Origin: an uncultured Ignavibacteria bacterium
GTDB taxonomy: Bacteria; Bacteroidota; Ignavibacteria; Tepidaquicellales; OLB5
Direction: 5' to 3'
Assembly: GCA_937873695.1 (NCBI GenBank)
Contig: CALMYL010000017.1
Span: 1-64,000, forward strand
Length of the DNA stretch: 64,000 nucleotides
The translations under genes were made by a program, and so were the position numbers. The notes beneath the pieces are model-generated. The model did no database searches, had not been told where the DNA came from, and was given only the letters and a program-made list of their open reading frames with translations. How positions within the stretch are numbered: the stretch's first letter is position 1; the number at the start of each line of letters is the position of its first letter. This document shows, one piece after another, positions 44,316-54,016 of the stretch.

Positions 44316-44818
44316 TGGCATTGATAACTGCAATATACCCGGGAACATTTGATCCTCTGACATTTGGGCATCTTGATGTAATTGAGAGGGCATCATTGTT
44401 GTTTGATAAAGTTATAATTGCGGCTGCTATCAGTACTTCAAAAAATACCTTACTTAATATAGATGAACGCGCTAAAGTTATATCTGCATCAGTAAGCCAC
44501 ATAAGTAATTGTTCTGTTGAAAGATTTGACGGACTGCTTGTTGACTTTGCAAAGCAGAAAAACGCCGGCGTAATCATCCGCGGGCTCAGGGCTATTTCCG
44601 ATTTTGAATATGAATTCCAGATGGCTTTAACCAACCGGAAAATTGCAGGTAATATCGAAACAGTCTTTTTGATGCCATCGGAAAAATATTCTTATATAAG
44701 CTCTACGCTTGTGCGTGAAATAGCAAAGTACGGCGGCAATATTTCTGAGTTTGTGCCCCCCGAAGCGCTTAATGCAATAAACGCCAGGCTGAGATCCGCC
44801 GGACAGAACAGACCGTAA
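44315..44818 (+). CDS. coaD: Pantetheine-phosphate adenylyltransferase
   Basis: PPAT transfers AMP from ATP to 4'-phosphopantetheine, making dephospho-CoA. The 167 residues are full length for the family, with the nucleotidyltransferase signature IYPGTFDPLTFGHLDVIERA (the FGH equivalent of HxGH), the RGLRAISDFEYEFQMA motif and the C-terminal ISSTLVREIAKYGG. Linked to rsmD, as in many bacteria. It uses the product line that panB starts at 2.5-3.4 kb. Confidence 0.97.
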   Translation: MALITAIYPGTFDPLTFGHLDVIERASLLFDKVIIAAAISTSKNTLLNIDERAKVISASVSHISNCSVERFDGLLVDFAKQKNAGVIIRGLRAISDFEYEFQMALTNRKIAGNIETVFLMPSEKYSYISSTLVREIAKYGGNISEFVPPEALNAINARLRSAGQNRP

Positions 44819-44846
44819 ACTTAACATTGCCCTGCAGCTTATTAGC

Positions 44847-45713
44847 TTATTTCTTAATCAAATGCTTCCTGAAAAAACCTGAAGTCTTTTCTATAGCCTC
44901 TTCATAAGCCTTGTTGGTTCCTTTAAACGGGTGCTCGGTACCAAAAGTATGTCCGGTATTTTCTATTATAAGCAGTTCGGTAAGTGATTTATTTGAGGAA
45001 TCATAAATTCTTTCAGCATCGGTGTATTTTACAGCAAGATCCTCACGTCCGTGAATTATCAAAAACGGGATTTCAATTGCAGACGCTGCTTTTGTAATGC
45101 TAAGGCGTTCATGATTTGTTTCTATATCAACAAGTAAGGTCATGTTCATTTTCATAAGCTGGTTTGTCCTTGTATTCGGCATCTCTATAAATCCCTTTTC
45201 GCGCCATCTTTTTTTCTGTTCGGCAGTATACCTGTCAAAATCAGCAACAGATGCCAGGGTTACAAACGCCTTAACGGTTTGCCTGTTTTCAGAAGCCGTA
45301 ATTACAGATAAACCGCCGCCGCGCGAATGTCCAAGCAGGCCTATTTGTTCAGCATCAACAGGAAACTTTTCTTGCAGCGATTGCGCGAACATAAGGACGT
45401 TTTTATAATCTTCCAGTTCAATAGTATGTGTATTTTCCGCGAATAGTTCCAATTCTGTAAAATCCATCGGATGGAGTGCATTTACTCCGTTATGCGAGAA
45501 ATTGAAACTTAAAACCGCGAACCCATTGGCAGTGAGTTTATTACATAGATAAGGAAATCCGCCCCAATCTTTGAAGCCTTTAAAACCATGTGCGAAAATT
45601 ATTAACGGAAATTTAATGCTGCTGTTTTCTGCATCTTGAGGCAAAAATATGGAAGAATCGATATTTTTTGAGCCTGATGCCGGAATTTGAATATTCAGAG
45701 GATATTTCGTCAT
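44847..45713 (-). CDS. Alpha/beta hydrolase (dienelactone-hydrolase-like)
   Basis: About 288 residues; the ATG at 45713 is preferred over a TTG at 45758. Catalytic triad visible: the nucleophile elbow GLLGHSRGGGL (GxSxG), the acid in IHGREDLAV and the His in ENTGHTFG. The HGFKGFKDWGGFPYL block after IIFAHG supplies the oxyanion hole. No signal peptide, so likely a cytoplasmic esterase or carboxylester hydrolase; substrate unknown. It converges with coaD and is alone on its strand. Confidence 0.85.
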   Translation of the reverse strand: MTKYPLNIQIPASGSKNIDSSIFLPQDAENSSIKFPLIIFAHGFKGFKDWGGFPYLCNKLTANGFAVLSFNFSHNGVNALHPMDFTELELFAENTHTIELEDYKNVLMFAQSLQEKFPVDAEQIGLLGHSRGGGLSVITASENRQTVKAFVTLASVADFDRYTAEQKKRWREKGFIEMPNTRTNQLMKMNMTLLVDIETNHERLSITKAASAIEIPFLIIHGREDLAVKYTDAERIYDSSNKSLTELLIIENTGHTFGTEHPFKGTNKAYEEAIEKTSGFFRKHLIKK

Positions 45714-45819
45714 GTGGATCGTTTTATTGGGGGAAATTGTTTGGGAACGAGTCCGCAAAAATGCACATAATTTATCAAAAACGCAATAACCTTAATATAT
45801 TAATTAATAAAATTTTCAC

Positions 45820-45848
45820 TTGACATACTGATTAAAAAATGATATTAT
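45820..45848 (+). promoter_or_regulatory. Near-consensus sigma-70 promoter of the 45894 gene
   Basis: A perfect -35 TTGACA (45820-45825), a spacer of exactly 17 bases and a -10 TATTAT (45843-45848, five of six to TATAAT), giving a leader of about 40 bases before the ATG. It fits with the gene's strongly biased codon use and predicts high expression. Confidence 0.7.
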
Positions 45849-45893
45849 GCGTCATTCAATTAACTATTTTTTAACTAAACGAAAACAAAAACT

Positions 45894-47468
45894 ATGAGAA
45901 AATTATTTTCGCTTTTGTTTGCTGTTATCGCTCTTGTAGCTGTAACAAATGCACAGGATGCGCCTCACTCAGTAGGACCGGCTCCGGTTCAGAATCTGGT
46001 GCAGGCTCCGGTTGCCGGTGATTTTGATGCATCGATCGGAAAACGTTATTTTTCACAGATCTCATCATCCCCGACCTTCCAGTTCGGTAAAGCTTTCACA
46101 GAATCATGTACCATCACAAACGTTGGTGCACCTTTCACAATTACATTCCCGGGCGGTTTAATGTACAGGAATGGCGTTGTTTACACATACAACCAGTCAT
46201 CACCGTTCCAGTTATGGTCAATTGATACCACAACAGGTACACATACATTAGTATTCAACATGACAGGCGTTCCCCAGGCTAACTTCACAGGTATGGTTTG
46301 GGATGGAACAAACGTATATGGTATGTCAACAAGCATCACACAGTCACAGATCTTCACAATCAACATGACAACAGGTGTTTGTACCCCGATCGGATCTGCA
46401 TCAGCAGTTTGCGCAGGCGGTATTACATTACTTGGCCGTACAGGCGCACAGTACAGCTTGTTCGCACTTGATATCGTTGCAGACAACTTATACAAAGTTA
46501 ACAAAACAACAGGTGTATTCACACTCGTTGGACCGCTTGGTGCAAACCTGAACTTCGGTCAGGACGGAAGTGTTGATAACAGTGATTTCGCATTCTATGC
46601 AATGGACTATTCAACAGGTCCTGAATTAAGAAAAGTAGATACAGCAACAGGTACATTAGGACCGGTTCTTTGCACATACACAGCTCAGGCTACAGGTATG
46701 GCAATATTACCTCCTGGTGCTCCTCCTCCGCCGGCAGGTGTAGTTCTTAACCGCTGCAAAACAGGTATTAATGTTCCTATTAATGACCATTCAACAGCAA
46801 CAGATACTATCCAGGTTGCTTTAGGAAGCGGCTGCACAGTATTAGACGTTAATGTACAGATCACAAACGTTACACATACATGGGATTCAGATCTTTCATT
46901 CTATTTACGTAAAGGTACCACCGGCGTTAAAATCATCAACAAAGTTGGCGGTTCAGGCGATAACTTCGTAAATACAGTATTAAACGATTCAGCTACAACA
47001 CCAATAGCTTCAGGCACAGCTCCTTTCACAGGCAGCTTCCAGCCTTCATCACCGCTTGCTCCGTTCAACACACTCAACACAGACGGAACATGGTCACTTG
47101 TTATCACAGATACAGCTACAGGTGATACAGGCGTATTAACCGGCTGGTGCTTAATTATCACATACCAGTGCCCGGTTGGCGGAATTCAGACTGTTGAAAT
47201 TCCTAACTACTATAGCTTAAGCCAGAACTATCCTAATCCGTTTAACCCGTCAACATCAATTAAATTCACCATGCCTAAAGGCGATAACGTGAGATTAGTT
47301 GTATTTGATGTATTAGGAAGAGAAGTTATGACTTTAGTTAATGAATTCAAATCATCAGGTTCATATGAAGTTAACTTTGATGCATCAACATTGTCATCAG
47401 GCGTTTACTTCTACAGACTCGAAGCAGGCGAATTCACTGATACAAAGAGAATGTTACTTGTAAAATAA
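45894..47468 (+). CDS. T9SS cargo with N-terminal propeller-like domain and P-domain
   Basis: A 524-residue secreted surface protein. The signal peptide ends at ...VTNAQ, then DAPHSVGPAP. Residues 40-275 form a propeller-like domain with repeated TTGTHTLVFNMTG, FTINMTTGVCTPIG, NKTTGVFTLVGPLG. Residues about 283-425 form a proprotein-convertase-type P-domain (INDHSTATDTIQVALG, NVTHTWDSDLSFYLRKG). The T9SS tail is 432-524 (LSQNYPNPFNP, GREVMTLVNEF). Codon use is strikingly biased (ACA, TCA, GTT, AAC, TTC). Bases 45963-46715 appear identical to 54217-54969. Its strong promoter and biased codons suggest a very abundant surface protein; role unknown. Four relatives follow. Confidence 0.92.
   Translation: MRKLFSLLFAVIALVAVTNAQDAPHSVGPAPVQNLVQAPVAGDFDASIGKRYFSQISSSPTFQFGKAFTESCTITNVGAPFTITFPGGLMYRNGVVYTYNQSSPFQLWSIDTTTGTHTLVFNMTGVPQANFTGMVWDGTNVYGMSTSITQSQIFTINMTTGVCTPIGSASAVCAGGITLLGRTGAQYSLFALDIVADNLYKVNKTTGVFTLVGPLGANLNFGQDGSVDNSDFAFYAMDYSTGPELRKVDTATGTLGPVLCTYTAQATGMAILPPGAPPPPAGVVLNRCKTGINVPINDHSTATDTIQVALGSGCTVLDVNVQITNVTHTWDSDLSFYLRKGTTGVKIINKVGGSGDNFVNTVLNDSATTPIASGTAPFTGSFQPSSPLAPFNTLNTDGTWSLVITDTATGDTGVLTGWCLIITYQCPVGGIQTVEIPNYYSLSQNYPNPFNPSTSIKFTMPKGDNVRLVVFDVLGREVMTLVNEFKSSGSYEVNFDASTLSSGVYFYRLEAGEFTDTKRMLLVK
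45963..46715 (+). repeat. 753-bp identical repeat, copy 1
   Basis: Appears identical, by eye, to 54217-54969, 8254 bases downstream. It covers the whole N-terminal propeller-like domain but not the signal peptide, and ends at CTCCT exactly where the two proteins switch to different C-terminal domains. Confidence 0.92.
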
Positions 47469-47533
47469 AATTACTTGTAAAATTATTTTATAAGAACAAA
47501 GTTCTGTTGTATTAAAACTTGTTTAAAATTCAC

Positions 47534-47563
47534 AAGCCCGTCCATAGAAATATGAACGGGCTT
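47534..47563 (+). terminator. Rho-independent terminator
   Basis: AAGCCCGT (47534-47541) / ACGGGCTT (47556-47563), with an inner CATA / TATG pair and a T-rich tail, 66 bases after the stop of the preceding cargo gene. Confidence 0.85.
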
Positions 47564-47728
47564 TTTATTTTTACATTTTTTTGCAGGTTCAGTTTGAGAT
47601 ACCCTGAAAAATGCAGTGAAACGGTGTTTTTTTGCTGTAATGCCTCTTATTCTTTAATTGTATTTTAGTTATATATTTATTAAGTTACACATAACAACAC
47701 AGTGCTTCACACTATAATACTACTTATC

Positions 47729-49315
47729 ATGAAAACACTTTTTCTTATCATTTGTTTTCTGTTTCTTTCATTTCTTTCTTTAACTTTCAATCTAAGATCT
47801 CAGAACATACCGCATTCATTCGGCCCGGCGCCGTTGGGAAACACCGTCCAGGTTCCGCCGCAAATTTCGTTTGACGCTGCTATAGGCACGCGCGCTTTCA
47901 CACAAATATCATCATCGCCAACATTTCAGTTCGGCAAAGTATTTATGGAAAGCTGCACAATAACGAATATTGGCGCGCCGTTCACAATTACATTCCCGGG
48001 CGGATTGATGTACAGGAACGGGATTGTGTACACATGGAACCAGTCATCGCCGTTCCAGTTATGGTCAATTGATACCGTTACCGGAACGCACACACTTGTT
48101 TTTAATATGACGGGCGTACCGCAGGCAAACTTCACGGGTATTTGCTGGGATGGGGCAACTGTTTACGGAATGTCATCTTCACTCACACAGTCACAGATAT
48201 TTACTATAAATATGACAACAGGCGTTTGCACGCCGGTTGGCACAGCTTCGGCAGTCTGCGCCGGGGGAATTACACTGCTTGGAAGACCGGGCGCGCAGTA
48301 CAGCCTTTTTGCAATAGATATTGTTGCTGACAACCTGTATAAGGTCAACAAAACAACAGGTGTTTTTACGCTTGTTGGACCCCTTGGGCAGAACCTGAAC
48401 TTTGGTCAGGATGGAACTGTTGACCCGAGGGATAATACATTTTACGCAATGTGTTATTCAACAGGTCCTGAGCTAAGAAAAGTTGATACTGCTGCAGGCA
48501 CATTGGGTCCGGTGCTTTGTACATACACGGCACAGGCTACAGGCATCGCAATTAATACTGTGGTTTATACTCCGCCTATGGGTCCGCAGGCTACAGTTTG
48601 CAGAACGATTAATATTCCAATTAATGATCATACCACTATTCTTGATTCTATTTATGGAGTTTTGGGTGACGATTGTATTGTAAATGATGTGAATGTAAGA
48701 ATTGATTCTGTTCTTCATACATGGGATTCAGATCTTAGCTTTTACCTGCTGCGCGGGAATATTGGCGCTAAGATAATAAATAAAGTAGGCGGCTCAGGTG
48801 ATAATTTTATTGGGACGATACTGAACGATTCCGCTTCCAATACCATTGAATCAGGTACGGCGCCATTCACCGGGTCATACAAGCCGTCAAATCCGCTTAC
48901 AGTTTTCAACGGTAATCCGGGCATAACCGGACGCACATGGAAATTGTTAATTTCTGATACTGCTACGGGAGATACGGGTATCCTGAAAAGATGGTGCATT
49001 GTGATAACCTATCAATGTCCTGTTGGCGGAATTCAAACAATAGAAATACCCAATTATTATTTCCTCGATCAGAATTATCCAAATCCGTTCAATCCGGTAA
49101 CAAATATTAAATTTGGTATTCCCGAAACGGGGAATGTGCGGCTGGTTGTTTATGATATACTCGGGAGGGAAGTAAGTGTGTTAATGAATGAGCAAAAGAA
49201 TCCCGGCACATATGAAGTTAAGTTTGATGCCTCACAGTTTGCTTCAGGGATATATTTTTATTCACTTTACACTGTAAAGGGAGTTGATACAAAAAGAATG
49301 TTATTAGTAAAATAA
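47729..49315 (+). CDS. T9SS cargo, propeller-like + P-domain (family member 2)
   Basis: About 528 residues from the ATG at 47729 (MKTLFLIICFLFLSFLSL, a signal peptide); a GTG at 47702 is less likely. Same architecture as 45894: N-terminal domain with NIPHSFGPAPLGNTV and AVCAGGITLLGRPGAQYSLFAIDIVADNLYKVNKTTG, P-domain (VLHTWDSDLSFYLLRGN) and T9SS tail (LDQNYPNPFNP). Protein similarity to the 45894 gene is high but codons are mixed and ordinary, so the sequences have diverged silently. 26 bases before the next paralogue, as in one operon. Confidence 0.92.
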   Translation: MKTLFLIICFLFLSFLSLTFNLRSQNIPHSFGPAPLGNTVQVPPQISFDAAIGTRAFTQISSSPTFQFGKVFMESCTITNIGAPFTITFPGGLMYRNGIVYTWNQSSPFQLWSIDTVTGTHTLVFNMTGVPQANFTGICWDGATVYGMSSSLTQSQIFTINMTTGVCTPVGTASAVCAGGITLLGRPGAQYSLFAIDIVADNLYKVNKTTGVFTLVGPLGQNLNFGQDGTVDPRDNTFYAMCYSTGPELRKVDTAAGTLGPVLCTYTAQATGIAINTVVYTPPMGPQATVCRTINIPINDHTTILDSIYGVLGDDCIVNDVNVRIDSVLHTWDSDLSFYLLRGNIGAKIINKVGGSGDNFIGTILNDSASNTIESGTAPFTGSYKPSNPLTVFNGNPGITGRTWKLLISDTATGDTGILKRWCIVITYQCPVGGIQTIEIPNYYFLDQNYPNPFNPVTNIKFGIPETGNVRLVVYDILGREVSVLMNEQKNPGTYEVKFDASQFASGIYFYSLYTVKGVDTKRMLLVK

Positions 49316-49341
49316 TTCCTTGATAGTTTATGGAGACTAAA

Positions 49342-50913
49342 ATGAAAACTGAAATTACTTTATTCACAGCAATTTTTATCCTTGCAATTTCGGCAGCAGG
49401 GCTGAGTTCTCAGGAAGTGCCGCATTCAGTTGGTCCGGCACCAATTGTTAATGATAATACGCCATTTATTCACCAGAATGACGCTGCAATTGGCACTCGT
49501 TACTTTGTACAGGTATCATCTTCGCCAACATTTACGCTGGGTAAAGCTTTCATGGAAAGCTGTACTATCACAAACATAGGGTCACCTGTGCCCATTACTT
49601 TCCCGGGAGGATTGATGTACAGGAACGGTATTGTTTATACTTATAACCAATCCGCGCCCTACCAGCTATGGTCTGTTGATACATCTTCCGGTGTTAACAC
49701 ACTTTTGTTCAATATGACGGGGGTACCTCAAACCAACTTAACAGGCATGATGTGGGACGGAACAACTGTATATGGACTTTCAACAAGCATAACCGCATCA
49801 CAGATATTCACAATTAATATGACAACCGGTGTGTGCACACCTATTGGTACGGCATCGGCAACATGCGCAGGCGGAATAATGTTACTTGGAAGAATGGGAG
49901 CAGCATCACCAATGTATGCAATTGATATTGTTGCGGATAATTCATACAGAGTGAATAAGACAACAGGTGCGTTTACATTGCTTGGACCGCTTGGAGTAAA
50001 TATTAATTTCGGGCAGGATGGCTCGCTTGATCCAAATGATAACACTATATATGTTGCTTGTTACTCAACAGGTCCGGAATTAAGAAAATTTGATGAAGGT
50101 ACAGGCGGGTTTGGGCCGGTGCTCTGTACATATACAGCCCAGATAACCGGTTTGGCTTGTGTTGCCATGGGTACCGCGCAGGGAACGCAGTTAACCAGGT
50201 GCAGGAACGGCCTGAATATTCCTATCATTGATAATGGCTGGGGCCGTGATTCTGTTCAGGTTATATTGGGCAATGGATGCAGCATAACAGATGTTAATTT
50301 AAGAATTGATACGGTAGTACATACATGGGATTCTGATCTGAAATTTTATTTACAGAAAAATACAACAGGGGCGCAGGTAATTAACAGCGTAGGCGGGTCA
50401 GGCGATAACTTCATCGGGACGGTACTGAATGATTCGGCAACTGTTCCGATAGCTTCGGGAACTGCGCCTTTCACGGGTTCATTTATCCCTTCCAGTCCGC
50501 TAAACGTATTTAACGGACCGTTTACCAGCGGATACTGGAAACTTTCAATTTCAGATACCGCCGGAGGCGATACAGGTTTCTTGAGAGCATGGTGTCTTGT
50601 TATTACATATCAGTGTCCGGTTGGCGGCATTCAAACCATAGAAATACCTAATTATTATTTCCTGAACCAGAATTATCCAAATCCGTTCAATCCGGTTACA
50701 AATATTAAGTTCGGTATTCCCGAAAGCGGGAATGTACGGCTTGTTGTGTATGATATATTGGGAAGGGAAGTAACAACATTATTGAATGAACACAAAAATC
50801 CGGGCACGTATGAAGTGAAGTTTGACGCATCACAGCTTGCATCGGGGATATATTTTTATTCACTTCAAACAGAACGGGTAACAGAAACAAAACGAATGCT
50901 GCTTGTGAAATAG
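49342..50913 (+). CDS. T9SS cargo, propeller-like + P-domain (family member 3)
   Basis: About 523 residues. The ATG at 49342 is chosen because GGAG lies seven bases upstream and a signal peptide follows (MKTEITLFTAIFILAISAAGLSS); an in-frame ATG at 49330 precedes it. The propeller-like domain (VPHSVGPAPIVNDN, ATCAGGIMLLGRMGAA) and P-domain (VVHTWDSDLKFYLQKNT) are followed by a T9SS tail nearly identical to that of the 50936 gene (IEIPNYYFLNQNYPNPFNP, ends ETKRMLLVK). Between paralogues on both sides (gaps 26 and 22 bases). Confidence 0.92.
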   Translation: MKTEITLFTAIFILAISAAGLSSQEVPHSVGPAPIVNDNTPFIHQNDAAIGTRYFVQVSSSPTFTLGKAFMESCTITNIGSPVPITFPGGLMYRNGIVYTYNQSAPYQLWSVDTSSGVNTLLFNMTGVPQTNLTGMMWDGTTVYGLSTSITASQIFTINMTTGVCTPIGTASATCAGGIMLLGRMGAASPMYAIDIVADNSYRVNKTTGAFTLLGPLGVNINFGQDGSLDPNDNTIYVACYSTGPELRKFDEGTGGFGPVLCTYTAQITGLACVAMGTAQGTQLTRCRNGLNIPIIDNGWGRDSVQVILGNGCSITDVNLRIDTVVHTWDSDLKFYLQKNTTGAQVINSVGGSGDNFIGTVLNDSATVPIASGTAPFTGSFIPSSPLNVFNGPFTSGYWKLSISDTAGGDTGFLRAWCLVITYQCPVGGIQTIEIPNYYFLNQNYPNPFNPVTNIKFGIPESGNVRLVVYDILGREVTTLLNEHKNPGTYEVKFDASQLASGIYFYSLQTERVTETKRMLLVK

Positions 50914-50935
50914 TACCTTTAATTTAAAATAAGTT

Positions 50936-52516
50936 ATGAATATAAAAATATCCTGGTTTAAAATATTGACCGCGTTAGTTTTCCTTTCGGTAAATTTGCA
51001 TTCGCAGGATCTTCCGCATTCAGTTGGATTGGCGCCTGTACAGGACTTTACAATTAGTCCTATTGCAACCGGTTTTGATGCATCGATTGGCAATAGATAT
51101 TTTGCGCAAATATCTTCATCGCCAACATTCCAGTTTGGTAAAGCTTTTACGGAATCATGTACTATCACAAATGTTGGCGCACCTTTTGCAATGACATTCC
51201 CCGGTGGACTGTTGACAAGAAACGGAGTAGTTTATACTTGGAATCAGAATTCACCGTACCAGTTGTGGACAATAGATACTGTAACCGGAGCATACACTCT
51301 TTTATTCAATATGTATGGAGGACAGCTGACAAATCTTACCGGCATGTGCTGGGATGGAAATGAGTTGTTTGGTATATCAACAAACTTAGCGCAAACTGCA
51401 GTTTACAGGATTAACATGACCACCGGTACCTGGTCCTCATTTGGTTCTTCAATGGAATGTGCGGGAGGAATCACTCTTTTGGGAAGAAAGGGTTCACAGT
51501 ACAGTCTGTTTGTTCCTGATATTGTTACAGATAATCTCTTTAAGATCGATAAAACGACAGGAGTATTCACTTTGGTGGGGCCGCTTGGTCAGAATATTAA
51601 TTTTGGTCAGGATGGATGTGTTGACCCAATTGATAATACTTTCTATGCTATGACGTATACAACAGGTCCGGAATTACGGAAGCTGGATACTGTAAGCGGA
51701 AATTTAGGACCGGTATTGTGCACATATGCTTCCCAGGCAACGGGAATGACCTTTAGGGAGCTCTCACTACCGCCCAATGGTGCACTCACAACTGTATGCA
51801 GAACAGGTATAAATGTATCTATACCTGATCATGGTACTGCTTTGGATTCAGTAAATCTGGTTTTGGGTCCGGCTACCAACATTCTGGATGTGAATGTAAG
51901 GATTACAAATGTAACACATACTTGGGATTCTGATCTTACATTCTATTTGAGAAAAGGCAATGTTGGTGCATTGATAATTAACAAGGCAGGCGGCTCTGGT
52001 GATAATTTTGTAAATACTGTATTAAACGATTCGGCAGTGATACCGATAGCTTCCGGTACCGCCCCTTTTACAGGAAGTTTTATCCCGTCTTCTCCCTTGA
52101 CTCCATTTAATTTTATGGGGGGAACCGGAGATGGTTACTGGAAACTTGCAATTACTGATACAGCCGGCGGTGATACAGGTGTTTTAACCGGTTGGTGTTT
52201 GATAATTAAATATGAAGTTTATCTTGGAGGCATCCAAACCATAGAAATACCTAATTATTATTTCCTGAACCAGAATTATCCTAACCCTTTCAATCCGGTT
52301 ACAAATATTAAGTTCGGAATTCCCGAAAGCGGAAATGTAAGGCTTGTTGTTTATGATATATTGGGAAGGGAAGTAACAACATTATTGAATGAACACAAAA
52401 ATCCGGGTACGTATGAAGTGAAGTTTGATGCATCGTATCTTGCATCGGGGATCTATTTTTATTCACTGCAAACTGAACGGGTAACAGAAACAAAACGAAT
52501 GCTTTTGGTTAAGTAG
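50936..52516 (+). CDS. T9SS cargo, propeller-like + P-domain (family member 4)
   Basis: A 526-residue protein of the same design. Signal peptide MNIKISWFKILTALVFLSVNLHS, then DLPHSVGLAPVQDF. The propeller-like domain lacks the Cys in the usual MTTGVCTP position (here MTTGTWSS), P-domain NVTHTWDSDLTFYLRKGN, tail LNQNYPNPFNP. The third of a three-gene run with gaps of 26 and 22 bases, likely cotranscribed from a promoter before 47729. Confidence 0.92.
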   Translation: MNIKISWFKILTALVFLSVNLHSQDLPHSVGLAPVQDFTISPIATGFDASIGNRYFAQISSSPTFQFGKAFTESCTITNVGAPFAMTFPGGLLTRNGVVYTWNQNSPYQLWTIDTVTGAYTLLFNMYGGQLTNLTGMCWDGNELFGISTNLAQTAVYRINMTTGTWSSFGSSMECAGGITLLGRKGSQYSLFVPDIVTDNLFKIDKTTGVFTLVGPLGQNINFGQDGCVDPIDNTFYAMTYTTGPELRKLDTVSGNLGPVLCTYASQATGMTFRELSLPPNGALTTVCRTGINVSIPDHGTALDSVNLVLGPATNILDVNVRITNVTHTWDSDLTFYLRKGNVGALIINKAGGSGDNFVNTVLNDSAVIPIASGTAPFTGSFIPSSPLTPFNFMGGTGDGYWKLAITDTAGGDTGVLTGWCLIIKYEVYLGGIQTIEIPNYYFLNQNYPNPFNPVTNIKFGIPESGNVRLVVYDILGREVTTLLNEHKNPGTYEVKFDASYLASGIYFYSLQTERVTETKRMLLVK

Positions 52517-52597
52517 TACCATTGATGTTTGATGTACAAACATTTCTTTCATAATTTTTAAATTGAAAGTCAGCTAAAATATCCATAACCTTGTAAT

Positions 52598-54016
52598 ATG
52601 TTTAACAAATTAATCGCTGTACTGATCTTGATCACTGCATGTTACAGGGTAACATCGCAGGATAATCCATTCTATATAGAAGATAAATCCGGGAACAAAG
52701 GTGAGATAATTTCCTCTCCCTTTCTTGGAGATACAACCATAAGCGTTCAGGGTATGTGGAGTTCGCTGAACGCCCTTCCGATATCTTTAATGGGTACCAA
52801 TACTTAAATGGGTACCAATACTTATTACGATTCACTTTCCGGCAGGATATTCATCTGCGGCGGAGCTAACCAAAGCGCTGTACCAAATGATACATGCTGG
52901 TGGTATAACATTTCTACAGGTGTATACCAGCAGGCAGCATTGCTGCCCGAAGGAAGATGGTCAGGGAAGCTTGTAAGGGTTAAAAGTAATCTTTACCTGG
53001 TTGGTTCAATTAATTCAACATTCAGCTCGCCCGATGGCAAAATATTCAGGTATTCCCTTCAGCAGAACAGCTGGTCTGTGGCTGATACAATGCCGGTTCC
53101 TTTAGTACATGAAGCGGCCGTTACCGTTATTAACGATAGCCTGATTGCAATAGTGGGCGGTTCAACAAACGGCTTCCAGGGAGCAATAAACCGTGTTCGT
53201 TTGTATGAACCTGTGCTTGGTGTATGGAAGAACTCTGATCCGTTTCCTGTTAACAATTCAACCGCGCATGCAGAGCTTAATATTAACGGCAATGACACTT
53301 CAATTTTTGTATTCGGCGGATATAATGCGGGGTACTTAAACACCGTTTATAAAGGTATAATAAGTACTGTTAACCAGGATACTACTAGTATTACATGGCA
53401 GTTGTTCTGCAATGTCCCGTTCAGCAGTCCGGTTTACAGGGTTGCGGGAACTAAATGGAGAGATTATATGCTGATGGGCCCCGCGATGAACGGAGGTACA
53501 TCTTTAAATAATATCTGGGGTTTGGCTTTTGACGGATCATTTGGTTACTGGACAAATTTCCTTCCGTCATCAGGAGATTCAGCAGCAATCATTTCTACTT
53601 TTTCCACGGTAAGCGGAACGGATTCAAATTATTTTTATCTGTTTGGCGGATTCAAAAATCCGAATGTACTTAATGCCGCGCAGAAGTACTCATTCATTAC
53701 ACCGCCGCCTATCGGAATTGTAAATATTTCTAATAGTATTCCTTCCGGTTTTAAACTGCATCAGAATTTTCCTAATCCTTTCAATCCCTTAACAAAAATA
53801 AGATTTGATTTTGAAAGAACCCCGGGGGCGGGAGATGTGTTGTTAAAAGTATTTGATATAAGCGGCAGATCAGTAAGTGAGTACAGATTTCAGGACCTTC
53901 AAAGCGGTTTATATGAAATCACTTTTGATGGCAGTCAGCTTGCAAGCGGTGTATATTTTTACACAATTTCGGATTTTCATAATTCACAAACAAAAAAAAT
54001 GATTTTAATAAAGTAG
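52598..54016 (+). pseudogene. Kelch-type T9SS cargo gene interrupted by an in-frame stop
   Basis: One reading frame spans 52598-54016 but has a TAA at 52805-52807. The part before it (69 codons) has a signal peptide-like start (MFNKLIAVLILITACYRVTS) and the beginning of a Kelch blade (MWSSLNALPISL). The part after it begins MGTNTYYDSLSGRIFICGG and continues the same blade, then Kelch repeats (VVNDS/IAIVGGSTNGFQ, FVFGGYNAGYLN) and a T9SS tail (LHQNFPNPFNP, TKKMILIK). The stop is created by an exact 18-bp tandem duplication at 52789-52824; removing one copy gives an open frame of 466 codons. A second, in-frame ATG (52808) could start an N-terminally cut protein without a signal peptide, so the allele is probably inactive unless the copy number changes. 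Confidence 0.85.
52789..52824 (+). repeat. Exact 18-bp tandem duplication
   Basis: Two identical copies (AATGGGTACCAATACTTA) at 52789-52806 and 52807-52824. They cross the codon after MGTNT: with one copy the codon is TAT (Tyr), with two it is TAA (stop). The duplication length is a multiple of three, so the frame is kept and only the stop is gained. Confidence 0.95.

Noticed and set aside
52598-52807. Programmed stop-codon readthrough at the TAA
   Set aside because: The stop sits in an exact duplication rather than a conserved readthrough context, so a mutation is simpler.
52808-54016. Kelch ORF considered as an independent intact gene
   Set aside because: It lacks a signal peptide and starts in the middle of a blade; the upstream 69 codons in the same frame supply both.
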